DNA from: Tupaia tana
Lineage: Eukaryota > Chordata > Mammalia > Scandentia > Tupaiidae
Direction of reading: 5' to 3'
DNA: 64,000 nucleotides
Assembly: GCA_026018925.1 (NCBI GenBank)
Contig: JAKSZU010000138.1
Coordinates: 434,001 to 498,000 of the forward strand
Part shown: positions 10,101 through 23,340 of the stretch, in pieces
Layout of the letters: every line of letters begins with the position of its first letter
Numbering within the stretch: position 1 is the first letter of the stretch
Translations under genes and position numbers: made by a program
The notes under the pieces: generated by a model
The model's database searches: none
What the model was told of the DNA's origin: nothing
What the model saw: the letters and a program-made list of their open reading frames with translations, nothing else

Positions 10101-13080
10101 AGGGATAGAAGACCAGAGGGGCTCCCTACCACACTAGCTTTGCTTGCTGCAGGCTGAATTATGAGTAGAAAATCTTCATTTCTCCTGTGCCTGAAATATC
10201 TAGTTCCCAGTATCCATGTGGATTCTTCTCAGAGAATGGCTCAACTCTCCTGCCTGGGAGAAAGGAGCACAAGGGCTTATTAACGAAACAAAAGATGGAG
10301 CTGAGAGCCAGAGAGAAATTCTACCTTTAAAAAAATCGTAAAAAGAAGAATTACCAAAAAAAATGAGGAGACAGGAGCAGAGAGAGACAGAGACCTCAGA
10401 GACACAGGGACAGGGATAGAAGGCCAGAGGGGCTCCCTACCACACTAGCTTTGCTTGCTGGAGGCTGAATTATGAGTGGAAAATCTTCGTTTCTCCTGTG
10501 CCTGAAATATCTAATTCCCAGTATCCATGTGGATTCTTCTCAGAGAATGGCTCAACTCTCCTGCCTGGGAGAAAGTAGCAGAAGGGCTTATTAACAAAAC
10601 AAAAGATGGAGCTGAGAGCCAGAGAGAAATTCTACCTTTAAAAAAATCGTAAAAAGGAAAAATTACCAAAAAAAAAAGGATTAGACAGGAGCAGAGAGAG
10701 ACAGAGACCTCAGAGACACAGGGACAGGGACAGAAAGCCAGAGGGGCTCCCTACCACACTAGCTTTGCTTGCTGGAGGCTGAATTATGAGTAGAAAATCT
10801 TCATTTCTCCTGTGCCTGAAATATCTATTTCCAAGTATCCATGTGGATACTTCTCAGAGAATGGCTCAACTCTCCTGCCCTGGAGAAAGTAGCAGAAGGG
10901 CTTATTAACAAAACAAAAGATGGAGCTGAGAGCCAGAGGAAATTCTACCTTTAAAAAAATCGTAAAAAGGAAAAATTACCAAAAAAAATGAGGAGACAGG
11001 AGCAGAGAGAGACAGAGACCTCAGAGACACAGGGACAGGGATAGAATGCCAGAGGTGCTCCCTACCACACTAGCTTTGCTTGCTGGAGGATGAATTATGA
11101 TTAGAAAATCTTCATTTCTCCTGTGCCTGAAATATCAAGTTCCCAGTATCCATGTGGATTCTTCTCAGAGAATGGCTCAACTCTCCTGCCTGGGAGAAAG
11201 GAGCAGAAGGGCTTATTAACAAAACAAAAGCTGGAGCTGAGGGCCAGAGAGAAATTCTACCTTTACAAAAGTCGTAAAAAGGAAAAATTACCAAAAAGAA
11301 AATGAGGAGACAGGAGCAGAGAGAAACAGAGACCTCAGAGACACAGGGACAGGGAGAGAAGGCCAGAAGGACTCCCTACCACACTAGCTTTGCTTGCTGG
11401 AGGCTGAATTATGACTAGAAAATCTTCATTTCTCCTGTGCCTGAAATATCTAGTTCCCAGTATCCATGTGGATTCTTCTCAGAGAATGGCTCAACTCTCC
11501 TGCCTGGGAGAAAGGAGCAGAAGGGCTTATTAACAAAAAAAAAGATGGAGCTGAGAGCCAGAGAGAAATTCTACCTTTAAAAAAATCGTAAAAAGGAAAA
11601 ATTACCAAAAAAAATGAGGAGACAGGAGCAGAGAGAGACAGAGACCTCAGAGACACAGGGACAGGGATAGAAGGCCAGAGGGCCTATCTACCACACTAGC
11701 TTTGCTTGCTGGAGGCTGAATTATGAGTAGAAAATCTTCATTTCTCCTGTGACTGAAATATCTAATTCCCAGTATCCATGTGGATTCTTCTCAGAGAATG
11801 GCTCAACTCTCCTGCCTGGGAGAAAGGAGCATAAGGGCTTATTAACAAAACAAAAGATGGAGCTGAGAGCCAGAGACAAATTCTACCTTTAAAAAAATCG
11901 TAAAAAGGAAGAATTACCAAAAAAAAATAAGAGACAGGAGCAGAGAGAGACAGAGACCTCAGAGACACAGGGACAGGGATAGAAGGCCAGAGGGGCTCCC
12001 TACCACACTAGCTTTGCTTGCTGGAGGCTGAATTATGAGAAGAAAATCTTCATTTCCCCTTGCCTGAAATATCTAGTTCCCAGTATCCATGTGGATTCTT
12101 CTCAGAGAATGGCTCAACTCTCCTGCTTGGGAGAAAGGAGCTGAAGGGCTTATTAACAAAAACAAAAGATGGAGGTGAGAGCCAAAGACAAATTCTACCT
12201 TTAAAAAAATCGTAAAAAGGAAAAATTTCCAAAAAAAAATGAGGAGACAGGAGCAGAGAGAGACAGAGACCTCAGAGACACAGGGACAGGGATAGAAGGC
12301 CAGAGGGGCTCCCTACCACAATAGCTTTGCTTGCTGGAGGCTGAATTATGAGTAGAAAATCTTCATTTCTCCTGTGCCTGAAATATCTAGTTCCCAGTAT
12401 CCATGTGGATTCTTCTCAGAGAATGGCTCAACTCTCCTGCCTGGGAGAAAGGAGCAGAAGGGCTTATTAACAAAACAAAAGATGGAGCTGAGAGCCAGAG
12501 AGAAATTCTACCTTTAAAAAAATCGAAAAAAGGAAGAATTACCAAATAAAAATAGGAGACAGGAGCAGAGAGAGACAGAGACCTCAGAGACACAGGGACA
12601 GGGATAGAAGGCCAGAGGGGCTCCCTACCACACTAGCTTTGCTTGCTGGAGGCTGAATTATGAGAAGAAAATATTCATTTCTCCTGTGCCTGAAATATCT
12701 AGTTCCCAGTATCCATGTGGATTCTTCTCAGAGAATGGCTCAACTCTCCTGCTTGGGAGAAAGGAGCAGAAGGGCTTATTAACAAAAACAAAAGATGGAG
12801 GTGAGAGCCAGAGAGGAATTCTACCGTTAAAAAAATCGTAAAAAGGAAAAATTTCCAAAAAAAAAAATGAGGAGACAGGAGCAGAGAGAGACAGAGACCT
12901 CAGAGACACAGGGACAGGGATAGAAGGCCAGAGTGGCTCCCTACCACACTAGCTTTGCTTGCTGGAGGCTGAATTATGAGTAGAAAATCTTCATTTCTCC
13001 TGTGCCTGAAATATCTAGTTCCCAGTATCCATGTGGATACTTCTCAGAGAATGGCTCAACTCTCCTGCCTGGGAGGAAAG
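7145..13080 (+). repeat. 19-monomer higher-order unit, copy 1 (5,934 bp)
   Basis: From about 7,145 onward the sequence matches the sequence 5,934 bp downstream almost base for base across 19 monomers. Shared rare changes include AAAAAGAAAAATTACC, ACAGGTATTGAAGG, CCTTGAAAAAAATCG, GATGTGAATTC-like and GGTTCAAC variants, AGAATCGCTCAACACTCC, AAAGGATTAGAC, TTTACAAAAGTCG and CATTTCCCCTTGCC. I saw only a handful of differences: AGAAGGTAGG at 8,810 against AGAAGATAGG; AGAATTCAG at 9,141 against AGACCTCAG; GAGACCTCAG at 11,641 against GAGAACTCAG. The left boundary is set by mismatches up to about 7,140 (GGGAGGAAGG against GGGAGGAAAG). Confidence 0.92.
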
Positions 13081-16000
13081 AGCAGAAGGGCTTATTAACA
13101 AAACAAAAGATGGAGCTGAGAGCCAGAGAGAAATTCTACCTTTAAAAAAATCGTAAAAAGAAAAATTACCAAAAAAAATGAGGAGACAGGAGCAGAGAGA
13201 GACAGAGACCTCAGAGACACAGGGACAGGTATTGAAGGCCAGAGGGGCTCCCTACCATACTAGCTTTGCTTTCTGGAGGCTGAATTATGAGTAGAAAATC
13301 TTCATTTCTCCTGTGCCTTAAATATCTAGTTCCCAGTATCCATGTTGATTCTTCTCAGAGAATGGCTCAACTCTCCTGCCTGGGAGCAAGGAGCAGAAGG
13401 GCTTATTAACAAAACAAAAGATGGAGCTGAGAGACAGAGAGAAATTCTACCTTTAAAAAAATCGTAAAAAGTAAAAATTACCAAAAAAATGAGGAGACAG
13501 GAGCAGAGAGAGACAGAGACCTCAGAGACACAGGGGCAGGGATAGAAGGCCAGAGGGGCTCCCTACCACACTAGCTTTGCTTGATGGAGGCTGAATTATG
13601 AGTAGAAAATCTTCATTTCTCCTGTGCCTGAAATATCAATTTCCCAGTATCCATGTCGATCCTTCTCAGAGAATGGTTCAACTCTCCTGCCTGGGAGAAA
13701 GGAGCAGAAGGGCTTATTAACAAAACAAAAGATAGAGCTGAGAGCCAGAGAGAAATTCTACCTTGAAAAAAATCGTAAAAAGGAAAAATTACCAAAAAAA
13801 ATGAGGAGACAGGAGCAGAGAGAGACAGAGACCTCAGAGACACAGGGACAGGGATAGAAGGCCTGAGGGGCTCCGTACCACACTAGCTTTGCTTGCTGGA
13901 GGCTGAATTATGAGTAGAAAATCTTCATTTCTCCTGTGCCTGAAATATCTAGTTCCCAGTATCCATGTGGATACTTCTCAGAGAATGGCTCAACTCTCCT
14001 GCCTGGGAGAAAGGAGCAGAAGTGCTTATTAACAATACAAAAGATGGAGCTGAGAGCCAGAGTGAAATTCTACCTTTAAAAAAATCGTAAAAATGAAAAA
14101 TTACCAAAAAAAATGAGGAGACAGGAGCAGAGAGAGACAGAGAAATCTGAGACACAGGGACAGGGATAGAAGGCAAGAGGGGCTCCCTACCACACTAGCT
14201 TTGCTTGCTGGAGGCTGAATTATGAGTAGAAAATCAACATTTCTCCTGTGCCTGAAATATGTAGTTCCCAGTATCCATGTGGATACTTCCAGAGAATGGC
14301 TCAACTCTCCTGCCTGGGAGAAAGGAGCAGAAGGGCTTATTAACAAAACAAAAGATGGAGCTGAGAGCCAGAGAGAAATTCTACCTTTAAAAAAATCGTA
14401 AAAAGGAAAAATTACCAAAAAAAATGAGGAGATAGGAACAGAGAGAGACAGAGACCTCTGACACACAGGGACAGTGAGAGAAGGCCAGAGGGGCTCCCTA
14501 CCACACTAGCTTTGCTTGCTGGAGGCTGAATTATGAGTAGGAAATCTTCATTTCTCCTGTGCCTGAAATATCTAGTTCCCAGTATCCATGTGGATTCTTC
14601 TCAGAGAATGGCTCAACTCTCCTGCCTGGGAGAAAGGAGCAGAAGTGCTTATTAACAAAACAAAAGATGGAGCTGAGAGCAAGAGAGAAATTCTACCTTT
14701 AAAAAATCGTAAAAAGGAAAAATTACCCAAAAAAATGAGAAGATAGGAGCAGAGAGAGACAGAGACCTCAGAGACACAGGGACAGGGATAGAAGGCCAGA
14801 GGGGCTCCCTACCACACAAGCTTTGCTTGCTGGAGGCTGAATTAAGTGTAGAAAATCTTCATTACTCCTGTGCCTGAAATATCTAGTTCCAGTATCCATG
14901 TGGATCCTTCTCAGAGAATGGCTCAACTCTCCTGCCTGGGAGACAGGAGCAGAAGGGCGTATTAACAAAACAAAAGATGGAGCTGAGAGCCAGAGAGTAA
15001 TTCTACCTTTAAAAAATTCGTAAAAAGGAAAAATTACCAAAAAAAAATGAGGAGACAGGAGCAGAGAGAGAAAGAGACCTCAGAGACACAGGGACAGGGA
15101 TAGAAGGCCAGAGGGGCTCCCTACCGCACTAGCTTTGCTTGTTGGAGGCTGAATTATGAGTAGAAAATCTTCATTTCTCCTGTGCCTGAAATATCTATTT
15201 CCCAGTATCGATGTGGATTCTTCTCAGAGAATGGTTCAACTCTCCTGCCTGGGAGAGAGGAGCAGAAGGGCTTATTAACAAAACAAAAGATGGAGTTGAA
15301 AGCCAGAGAGAAATTCTACCTTTAAAAAAATCGATAAAAGGAAAAATTACCAAAAAAAAAATGAGGAGACGGGAGCAGAGAGAGACAGAGACCTCAGAGA
15401 CACAGGGACAGGGATAGAAGGCCAGAGGGGCTCCCTACCACACTAGCTTTGCTTGCTGGAGGCTGAATTATGAGTAGAAAGTCCTCATTTCTCCTGTGCC
15501 TGAAATATCTCGTTCCCAGCATCCATGTGGATTCTTCTCAGAGAATCGCTCAACACTCCTGCCTGGGAGAAAGGAGCAGAAGGGCTTATTAACAAAACAA
15601 AAGATGGAGCTTAGAGCCAGAGAGAAATTCTACCTTTAAAAAAATCGTTAAAATGAAAAATTACCAAAAATATGAGGAGACAGGGTCAGAGAGAGACAGA
15701 GACCTCATAGACACAGGGACAGGGATAGAAGGCCAGAGGGGCTCCCTACCACACTAGCTTTGATTGCTGGAGGCTGAATTATGAGTAGAAAATTTTCATT
15801 TCTCCTGTGCCTGAAATATCTAGTTCCCAGTATCCATGTAGATTCTTCTCAGAGAATGGCTCAACTCTCCTGCCTGGGAGAAAGGAGCAGAAGGGCTTAT
15901 TAACAAAACAAAAGATGGAGCTGAGAGCCAGAGAGAAAATCTACGTTTAAAAAAATCGTAAAAAGGAAAAATTACCAAAAAAAAAATGAGGAGACAGGAG

Positions 16001-19000
16001 CAGAAAGAGACAGAGAACTCAGAGACACAGGGACAGGGATAGAAGACCAGAGGGGCTCCCTACCACACTAGCTTTGCTTGCTGCAGGCTGAATTATGAGT
16101 AGAAAATCTTCATTTCTCCTGTGCCTGAAATATCTAGTTCCCAGTATCCATGTGGATTCTTCTCAGAGAATGGCTCAACTCTCCTGCCTGGGAGAAAGGA
16201 GCACAAGGGCTTATTAACGAAACAAAAGATGGAGCTGAGAGCCAGAGAGAAATTCTACCTTTAAAAAAATCGTAAAAAGAAGAATTACCAAAAAAAATGA
16301 GGAGACAGGAGCAGAGAGAGACAGAGACCTCAGAGACACAGGGACAGGGATAGAAGGCCAGAGGGGCTCCCTACCACACTAGCTTTGCTTGCTGGAGGCT
16401 GAATTATGAGTGGAAAATCTTCGTTTCTCCTGTGCCTGAAATATCTAATTCCCAGTATCCATGTGGATTCTTCTCAGAGAATGGCTCAACTCTCCTGCCT
16501 GGGAGAAAGTAGCAGAAGGGCTTATTAACAAAACAAAAGATGGAGCTGAGAGCCAGAGAGAAATTCTACCTTTAAAAAAATCGTAAAAAGGAAAAATTAC
16601 CAAAAAAAAAAGGATTAGACAGGAGCAGAGAGAGACAGAGACCTCAGAGACACAGGGACAGGGACAGAAAGCCAGAGGGGCTCCCTACCACACTAGCTTT
16701 GCTTGCTGGAGGCTGAATTATGAGTAGAAAATCTTCATTTCTCCTGTGCCTGAAATATCTATTTCCAAGTATCCATGTGGATACTTCTCAGAGAATGGCT
16801 CAACTCTCCTGCCCTGGAGAAAGTAGCAGAAGGGCTTATTAACAAAACAAAAGATGGAGCTGAGAGCCAGAGGAAATTCTACCTTTAAAAAAATCGTAAA
16901 AAGGAAAAATTACCAAAAAAAATGAGGAGACAGGAGCAGAGAGAGACAGAGACCTCAGAGACACAGGGACAGGGATAGAATGCCAGAGGTGCTCCCTACC
17001 ACACTAGCTTTGCTTGCTGGAGGATGAATTATGATTAGAAAATCTTCATTTCTCCTGTGCCTGAAATATCAAGTTCCCAGTATCCATGTGGATTCTTCTC
17101 AGAGAATGGCTCAACTCTCCTGCCTGGGAGAAAGGAGCAGAAGGGCTTATTAACAAAACAAAAGCTGGAGCTGAGGGCCAGAGAGAAATTCTACCTTTAC
17201 AAAAGTCGTAAAAAGGAAAAATTACCAAAAAGAAAATGAGGAGACAGGAGCAGAGAGAAACAGAGACCTCAGAGACACAGGGACAGGGAGAGAAGGCCAG
17301 AAGGACTCCCTACCACACTAGCTTTGCTTGCTGGAGGCTGAATTATGACTAGAAAATCTTCATTTCTCCTGTGCCTGAAATATCTAGTTCCCAGTATCCA
17401 TGTGGATTCTTCTCAGAGAATGGCTCAACTCTCCTGCCTGGGAGAAAGGAGCAGAAGGGCTTATTAACAAAAAAAAAGATGGAGCTGAGAGCCAGAGAGA
17501 AATTCTACCTTTAAAAAAATCGTAAAAAGGAAAAATTACCAAAAAAAATGAGGAGACAGGAGCAGAGAGAGACAGAGAACTCAGAGACACAGGGACAGGG
17601 ATAGAAGGCCAGAGGGCCTATCTACCACACTAGCTTTGCTTGCTGGAGGCTGAATTATGAGTAGAAAATCTTCATTTCTCCTGTGACTGAAATATCTAAT
17701 TCCCAGTATCCATGTGGATTCTTCTCAGAGAATGGCTCAACTCTCCTGCCTGGGAGAAAGGAGCATAAGGGCTTATTAACAAAACAAAAGATGGAGCTGA
17801 GAGCCAGAGACAAATTCTACCTTTAAAAAAATCGTAAAAAGGAAGAATTACCAAAAAAAAATAAGAGACAGGAGCAGAGAGAGACAGAGACCTCAGAGAC
17901 ACAGGGACAGGGATAGAAGGCCAGAGGGGCTCCCTACCACACTAGCTTTGCTTGCTGGAGGCTGAATTATGAGAAGAAAATCTTCATTTCCCCTTGCCTG
18001 AAATATCTAGTTCCCAGTATCCATGTGGATTCTTCTCAGAGAATGGCTCAACTCTCCTGCTTGGGAGAAAGGAGCTGAAGGGCTTATTAACAAAAACAAA
18101 AGATGGAGGTGAGAGCCAAAGACAAATTCTACCTTTAAAAAAATCGTAAAAAGGAAAAATTTCCAAAAAAAAATGAGGAGACAGGAGCAGAGAGAGACAG
18201 AGACCTCAGAGACACAGGGACAGGGATAGAAGGCCAGAGGGGCTCCCTACCACAATAGCTTTGCTTGCTGGAGGCTGAATTATGAGTAGAAAATCTTCAT
18301 TTCTCCTGTGCCTGAAATATCTAGTTCCCAGTATCCATGTGGATTCTTCTCAGAGAATGGCTCAACTCTCCTGCCTGGGAGAAAGGAGCAGAAGGGCTTA
18401 TTAACAAAACAAAAGATGGAGCTGAGAGCCAGAGAGAAATTCTACCTTTAAAAAAATCGAAAAAAGGAAGAATTACCAAATAAAAATAGGAGACAGGAGC
18501 AGAGAGAGACAGAGACCTCAGAGACACAGGGACAGGGATAGAAGGCCAGAGGGGCTCCCTACCACACTAGCTTTGCTTGCTGGAGGCTGAATTATGAGAA
18601 GAAAATATTCATTTCTCCTGTGCCTGAAATATCTAGTTCCCAGTATCCATGTGGATTCTTCTCAGAGAATGGCTCAACTCTCCTGCTTGGGAGAAAGGAG
18701 CAGAAGGGCTTATTAACAAAAACAAAAGATGGAGGTGAGAGCCAGAGAGGAATTCTACCGTTAAAAAAATCGTAAAAAGGAAAAATTTCCAAAAAAAAAA
18801 ATGAGGAGACAGGAGCAGAGAGAGACAGAGACCTCAGAGACACAGGGACAGGGATAGAAGGCCAGAGTGGCTCCCTACCACACTAGCTTTGCTTGCTGGA
18901 GGCTGAATTATGAGTAGAAAATCTTCATTTCTCCTGTGCCTGAAATATCTAGTTCCCAGTATCCATGTGGATACTTCTCAGAGAATGGCTCAACTCTCCT

Positions 19001-19080
19001 GCCTGGGAGGAAAGAGCAGAAGGGCTTATTAACAAAACAAAAGATGGAGCTGAGAGCCAGAGAGAAATTCTACCTTTAAA
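13080..19080 (+). repeat. 19-monomer higher-order unit, copy 2
   Basis: This is the downstream tandem partner of the 7,145-13,080 unit. It ends near 19,080, where AAAAAGGAAAAATT replaces the AAAAAGAAAAATT expected if a third copy followed. Part of it (about 16,590-18,340) has a further relative at 21,590-23,340, and 14,995-17,960 has one at 43,730-46,420. It therefore seems to have been a frequent donor or shared ancestor. Confidence 0.92.
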
Positions 19081-21590
19081 AAAATCGTAAAAAGGAAAAA
19101 TTACCAAAAAAAATGAGGAGACAGGAGCAGAGAGAGACAGAGACCTCAGAGATATAGGGACAGGGATAGAAGGCCAGAGGGGCTCCCTACCACACTAGCT
19201 TTACTTGCTGGAGGCTGAATTATGAGTAGAAAATCTTCATTTCTCCTGTGCCTGAAATATCTAGTTCCCATTATCCATGTGGATTCTTCTCAGAGAATGG
19301 CTTAACTCTCCTGCCTGGGAGAAAGGAGCAGAAAGGCTTATTAACAAAACAAAAGATGGAGCTGAGAGCCAGAGAGAAATTCTACCTTTAAAAAAATCGT
19401 AAAAATGAAAAATTACCAAAAAAAATGAGGAGAAAGGATCAGAGACAGACAGAGACCTCATCGACACAGGGACAGGGATAGAAGGCCAGAGGGGCTCCCT
19501 ACCACACTAGCTTTGATTGCTGGAAGCTGAATTATGAGTAGAAAATTTTCATTTCTCCTGTGCCTGAAATATCTAGTTCCCAGTATCCATGTAGATTCCT
19601 CTCAGAGAATGGCTCAACTCTCCTGCCTGGAAGAAAGGAGCAGAGGGGCTTATTAACAAAACAAATATGGATCTGAGAGCCAGAGAGAAATTCTACCATT
19701 AAAAAAATCGTAAACAGGAAAAATTACCAAAAAAAAAATGAGGAGACAGGCGCAGAGAGAGACAGAGACCTCAGAGACACAGGGAAGGGATAGAAGGCCA
19801 GAGGGGCTCCCAGCACACTAGCTTTGCTTGCTGGAGGCTGAATTATGAGTAGAAAATCTTCATTTCTCCTGTGCCTGAAATATCTAGTTCCCAGTATCCA
19901 TGTGGATTCTTCTCAGAGAATGGCTCAACTCTCCTGCCTGGGAGAAAGGAGCAGAAGTGCTTATTAACAAAACAAAAGATGGAGCTGAGAGCCAGAGAGA
20001 AATTCTACCTTTAAAAAAATCGTAAAAAGGAAAAATTACCAAAAAAAAAAGAGGAGACAGGAGCAGAGGGAGCCAGAGACCTCAGAGACACAGGGACAGG
20101 GATAGAAGGCCAGAGGGGCTCCCTACCACAATAGCTTTGCTTGCTGAAGGCTGAATTATGAGTAGAAAATCTTCATTTCTCCTGTGCCTGAAATATCTAG
20201 TTCCCAGTATCCATGTGGATTCTTCTCAGAGAATGGCTCAACTCTCCTGCCTGGGAGAAAGGAGCAGAAGGGCTTATTAACAAAACAAAAGATGGAGCTG
20301 AGAGCCAGAGAGTAATTCTACCTTTAAAAAAATCGTAAAAATGAAAAATTACCAAAAAAAAGGAGGAGACAGGATCAGAGAGAGACAGAGACCTCCGAGA
20401 CACAGGGACAGTGATAGAAGGCCAGAGGGGCTCCCTACCACACTAGCTTTGCTTGCTGGAGGCTGAATTATGAGTAGAAAATCTTCATTTCTCCTGTGCC
20501 TGAAATATCTAGTTCCCAGTATCCATGTGGATCCTTCTCAGAGAATGGCTCAACTCTCCTGCCTGGGAGATAGGAGCAGAAGGGGTTATTAACAAAACAA
20601 AAGATGGAGCTGAGAGCCAGAGAGAAATTCTACCTTTAAAAAAATCGTAAAAAGGAAAAATTACCAAAAAAAAATGAGGAGACAGGAGCAGAGAGAGACA
20701 GAGACCTCAGAGACACAGGGACAGGGATAGAAGGCCAGAGGGGCTCCCTACCACACTAGCCTTGCTTGCTGGAGGCTGAATTATGAGTAGAAAATCTTCA
20801 ATTCTCCTGTGCCTGAAATATCTAGTTCCCAGTATCCATGTGGATTCTTCTCAGAGAATGGCTCAACTCTCCTGCCTGGGAGAAAGGAGGAAAAAGGCTT
20901 ATTAACAAGACAAAAGATGGAGCTGAGAGCCAGAGAGAAATTCTACCTTTAAAAAAATCGTAAAAAGGAAAAATTACCAAAAAAATGAGGAGACAGGAGC
21001 AGAGAGAGACAAAGACCTCAGAGACACAGGGACAGGGATAGAAGGCCAGAGGGGCTCCCTACCACACTAGCTTTGCTTGCTAGAGTCTGAATTATGAGTA
21101 GAAAATCTTCATTTCTCCTGTGCCTGAAATATCTCGTTCCCAGTATCCATGTGGATTCTTCTCAGAGAATGGCTCAACTCTCCTGCCTGGGAGAAAGGAG
21201 CAGAAGGGCTTATTAACAAAACAAAAGATGGAGCTGAGAGCCAGAGAGAAATTCTACCTTTAAAAAAATCGTAAAAAGGAAAACTTACCAAAAAAACTGA
21301 GGAGATAGGAGAAGAGAGAGACAGAGACCTCTGAGACACAGGGACAGGTATAGAAGGCCATAGGGGCTCCCTACCACACTAGCTTTGCTTGCTGGAGGCT
21401 GAATTATGAGTAGAAAATCTTCATTTCTCCTGTGCCTGAAAAATCTAGTTCCCAGTATCCATGTGGTTTCTTCTCAGAGAATGGCTCAACTCTCCTGCCT
21501 GGGAGAAAGGAGCAGAAGGGCTTATTAACAAAACAAAAGATGGAGCTGAGAGCCAGAGAGAAATTCTACCTTTAAAAAAATCGTAAAAAG
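19080..21590 (+). repeat. Eight-monomer block, first copy (partner 4,062 bp downstream)
   Basis: From about 19,280 this block matches 23,342-25,655 at a 4,062-bp offset. Shared marks include CATTATCC or its neighbours, GGAGAAAGGATCAG, CTCATCGACAC, TGTAGATTCCTC, CAGAGGGGC, TATGGATCTG, CGTAAACAGG, GCTCCCAGCACAC, CAGAGGGAGCCAG, GACCTCCGAG, GACAGTGAT, GATAGGAGC, AAGGGGTTATT, CTTCAATTCTCC, GGAGGAAAAAGG and AAAACTTACC. The first monomer (19,080-19,280) includes GATATAGGG, which marks relatives at 28,518, 38,512 and 40,698. Confidence 0.85.
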
Positions 21591-23340
21591 GAAAAATTAC
21601 CAAAAAAAAAAGGATTAGACAGGAGCAGAGAGAGACAGAGACCTCAGATACACAGGGACAGGGACAGAAAGCCAGAGGGGCTCCCTACCACACTAGCTTT
21701 GCTTGCTGGAGGCTGAATTATGAGTAGAAAATCTTCATTTCTCCTGTGCCTGAAATATCTATTTCCAAGTATCCATGTGGATACTTCTCAGAGAATGGCT
21801 CAACTCTCCTGCCCTGGAGAAAGTAGCAGAAGGGCTTATTAACAAAACAAAAGATGGAGCTGAGAGCCAGAGAGAAATTCTACCTTTAAAAAAATCGTAA
21901 AAAGGAAAAATTACCAAAAAAAATGAGGAGACAGGAGCAGAGAGAGACAGAGACCTCAGAGACACAGGGACAGGGATAGAATGCCAGAGGTGCTCCCTAC
22001 CACACTAGCTTTGCTTGCTGGAGGATGAATTATGATTAGAAAATCTTCATTTCTCCTGTGCCTGAAATATCAAGTTCCCAGTATCCATGTGGATTCTTCT
22101 CAGAGAATGGCTCAACTCTCCTGCCTGGGAGAAAGGAGCAGAAGGGCTTATTAACAAAACAAAAGCTGGAGCTGAGGGCCAGAGAGAAATTCTACCTTTA
22201 CAAAAGTCGTAAAAAGGAAAAATTACCAAAAAGAAAATGAGGAGACAGGAGCAGAGAGAAACAGAGACCTCAGAGACACAGGGACAGGGAGAGAAGGCCA
22301 GAAGGACTCCCTACCACACTAGCTTTGCTTGCTGGAGGCTGAATTATGACTAGAAAATCTTCATTTCTCCTGTGCCTGAAATATCTAGTTCCCAGTATCC
22401 ATGTGGATTCTTCTCAGAGAATGGCTCAACTCTCCTGCCTGGGAGAAAGGAGCAGAAGGGCTTATTAACAAAAAAAAAGATGGAGCTGAGAGCCAGAGAG
22501 AAATTCTACCTTTAAAAAAATCGTAAAAAGGAAAAATTACCAAAAAAAATGAGGAGACAGGAGCAGAGAGAGACAGAGAACTCAGAGACACAGGGACAGG
22601 GATAGAAGGCCAGAGGGCCTATCTACCACACTAGCTTTGCTTGCTGGAGGCTGAATTATGAGTAGAAAATCTTCATTTCTCCTGTGACTGAAATATCTAA
22701 TTCCCAGTATCCATGTGGATTCTTCTCAGAGAATGGCTCAACTCTCCTGCCTGGGAGAAAGGAGCATAAGGGCTTATTAACAAAACAAAAGATGGAGCTG
22801 AGAGCCAGAGACAAATTCTACCTTTAAAAAAATCGTAAAAAGGAAGAATTACCAAAAAAAAATAAGAGACAGGAGCAGAGAGAGACAGAGACCTCAGAGA
22901 CACAGGGACAGGGATAGAAGGCCAGAGGGGCTCCCTACCACACTAGCTTTGCTTGCTGGAGGCTGAATTATGAGAAGAAAATCTTCATTTCTCCTGTGCC
23001 TGAAATATCTAGTTCCCAGTATCCATGTGGATTCTTCTCAGAGAATGGCTCAACTCTCCTGCTTGGGAGAAAGGAGCTGAAGGGCTTATTAACAAAAACA
23101 AAAGATGGAGGTGAGAGCCAGAGACAAATTCTACCTTTAAAAAAATCGTAAAAAGGAAAAATTTCCAAAAAAAAATGAGGAGACAGGAGCAGAGAGAGAC
23201 AGAGACCTCAGAGACACAGGGACAGGGATAGAAGGCCAGAGGGGCTCCCTACCACAATAGCTTTGCTTGCTGGAGGCTGAATTATGAGTAGAAAATCTTC
23301 ATTTCTCCTGTGCCTGAAATATCTAGTTCCCAGTATCCAT
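21590..23340 (+). repeat. Block related to 16,590-18,340 (offset ~5,000)
   Basis: It starts with AAAAGGATTAGAC and GGGACAGAAAGCC. It continues with TATTTCCAAG, GCCCTGGAG, AGAATGCCAGAGGTGC, AAAAGCTGGAGCTGAGGG, GAGGGCCTATCTACC, GAGCATAAGGG, GAAGAATTACC and GAGAAGAAAATC, in the same order as 16,590-18,340. It lacks three changes shared by both 19-monomer copies: it reads CATTTCTCCTGTGCC, GCCAGAGAGAAATT and GCCAGAGACAAATT where they read CATTTCCCCTTGCC, GCCAGAGGAAATT and GCCAAAGACAAATT. Confidence 0.85.
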
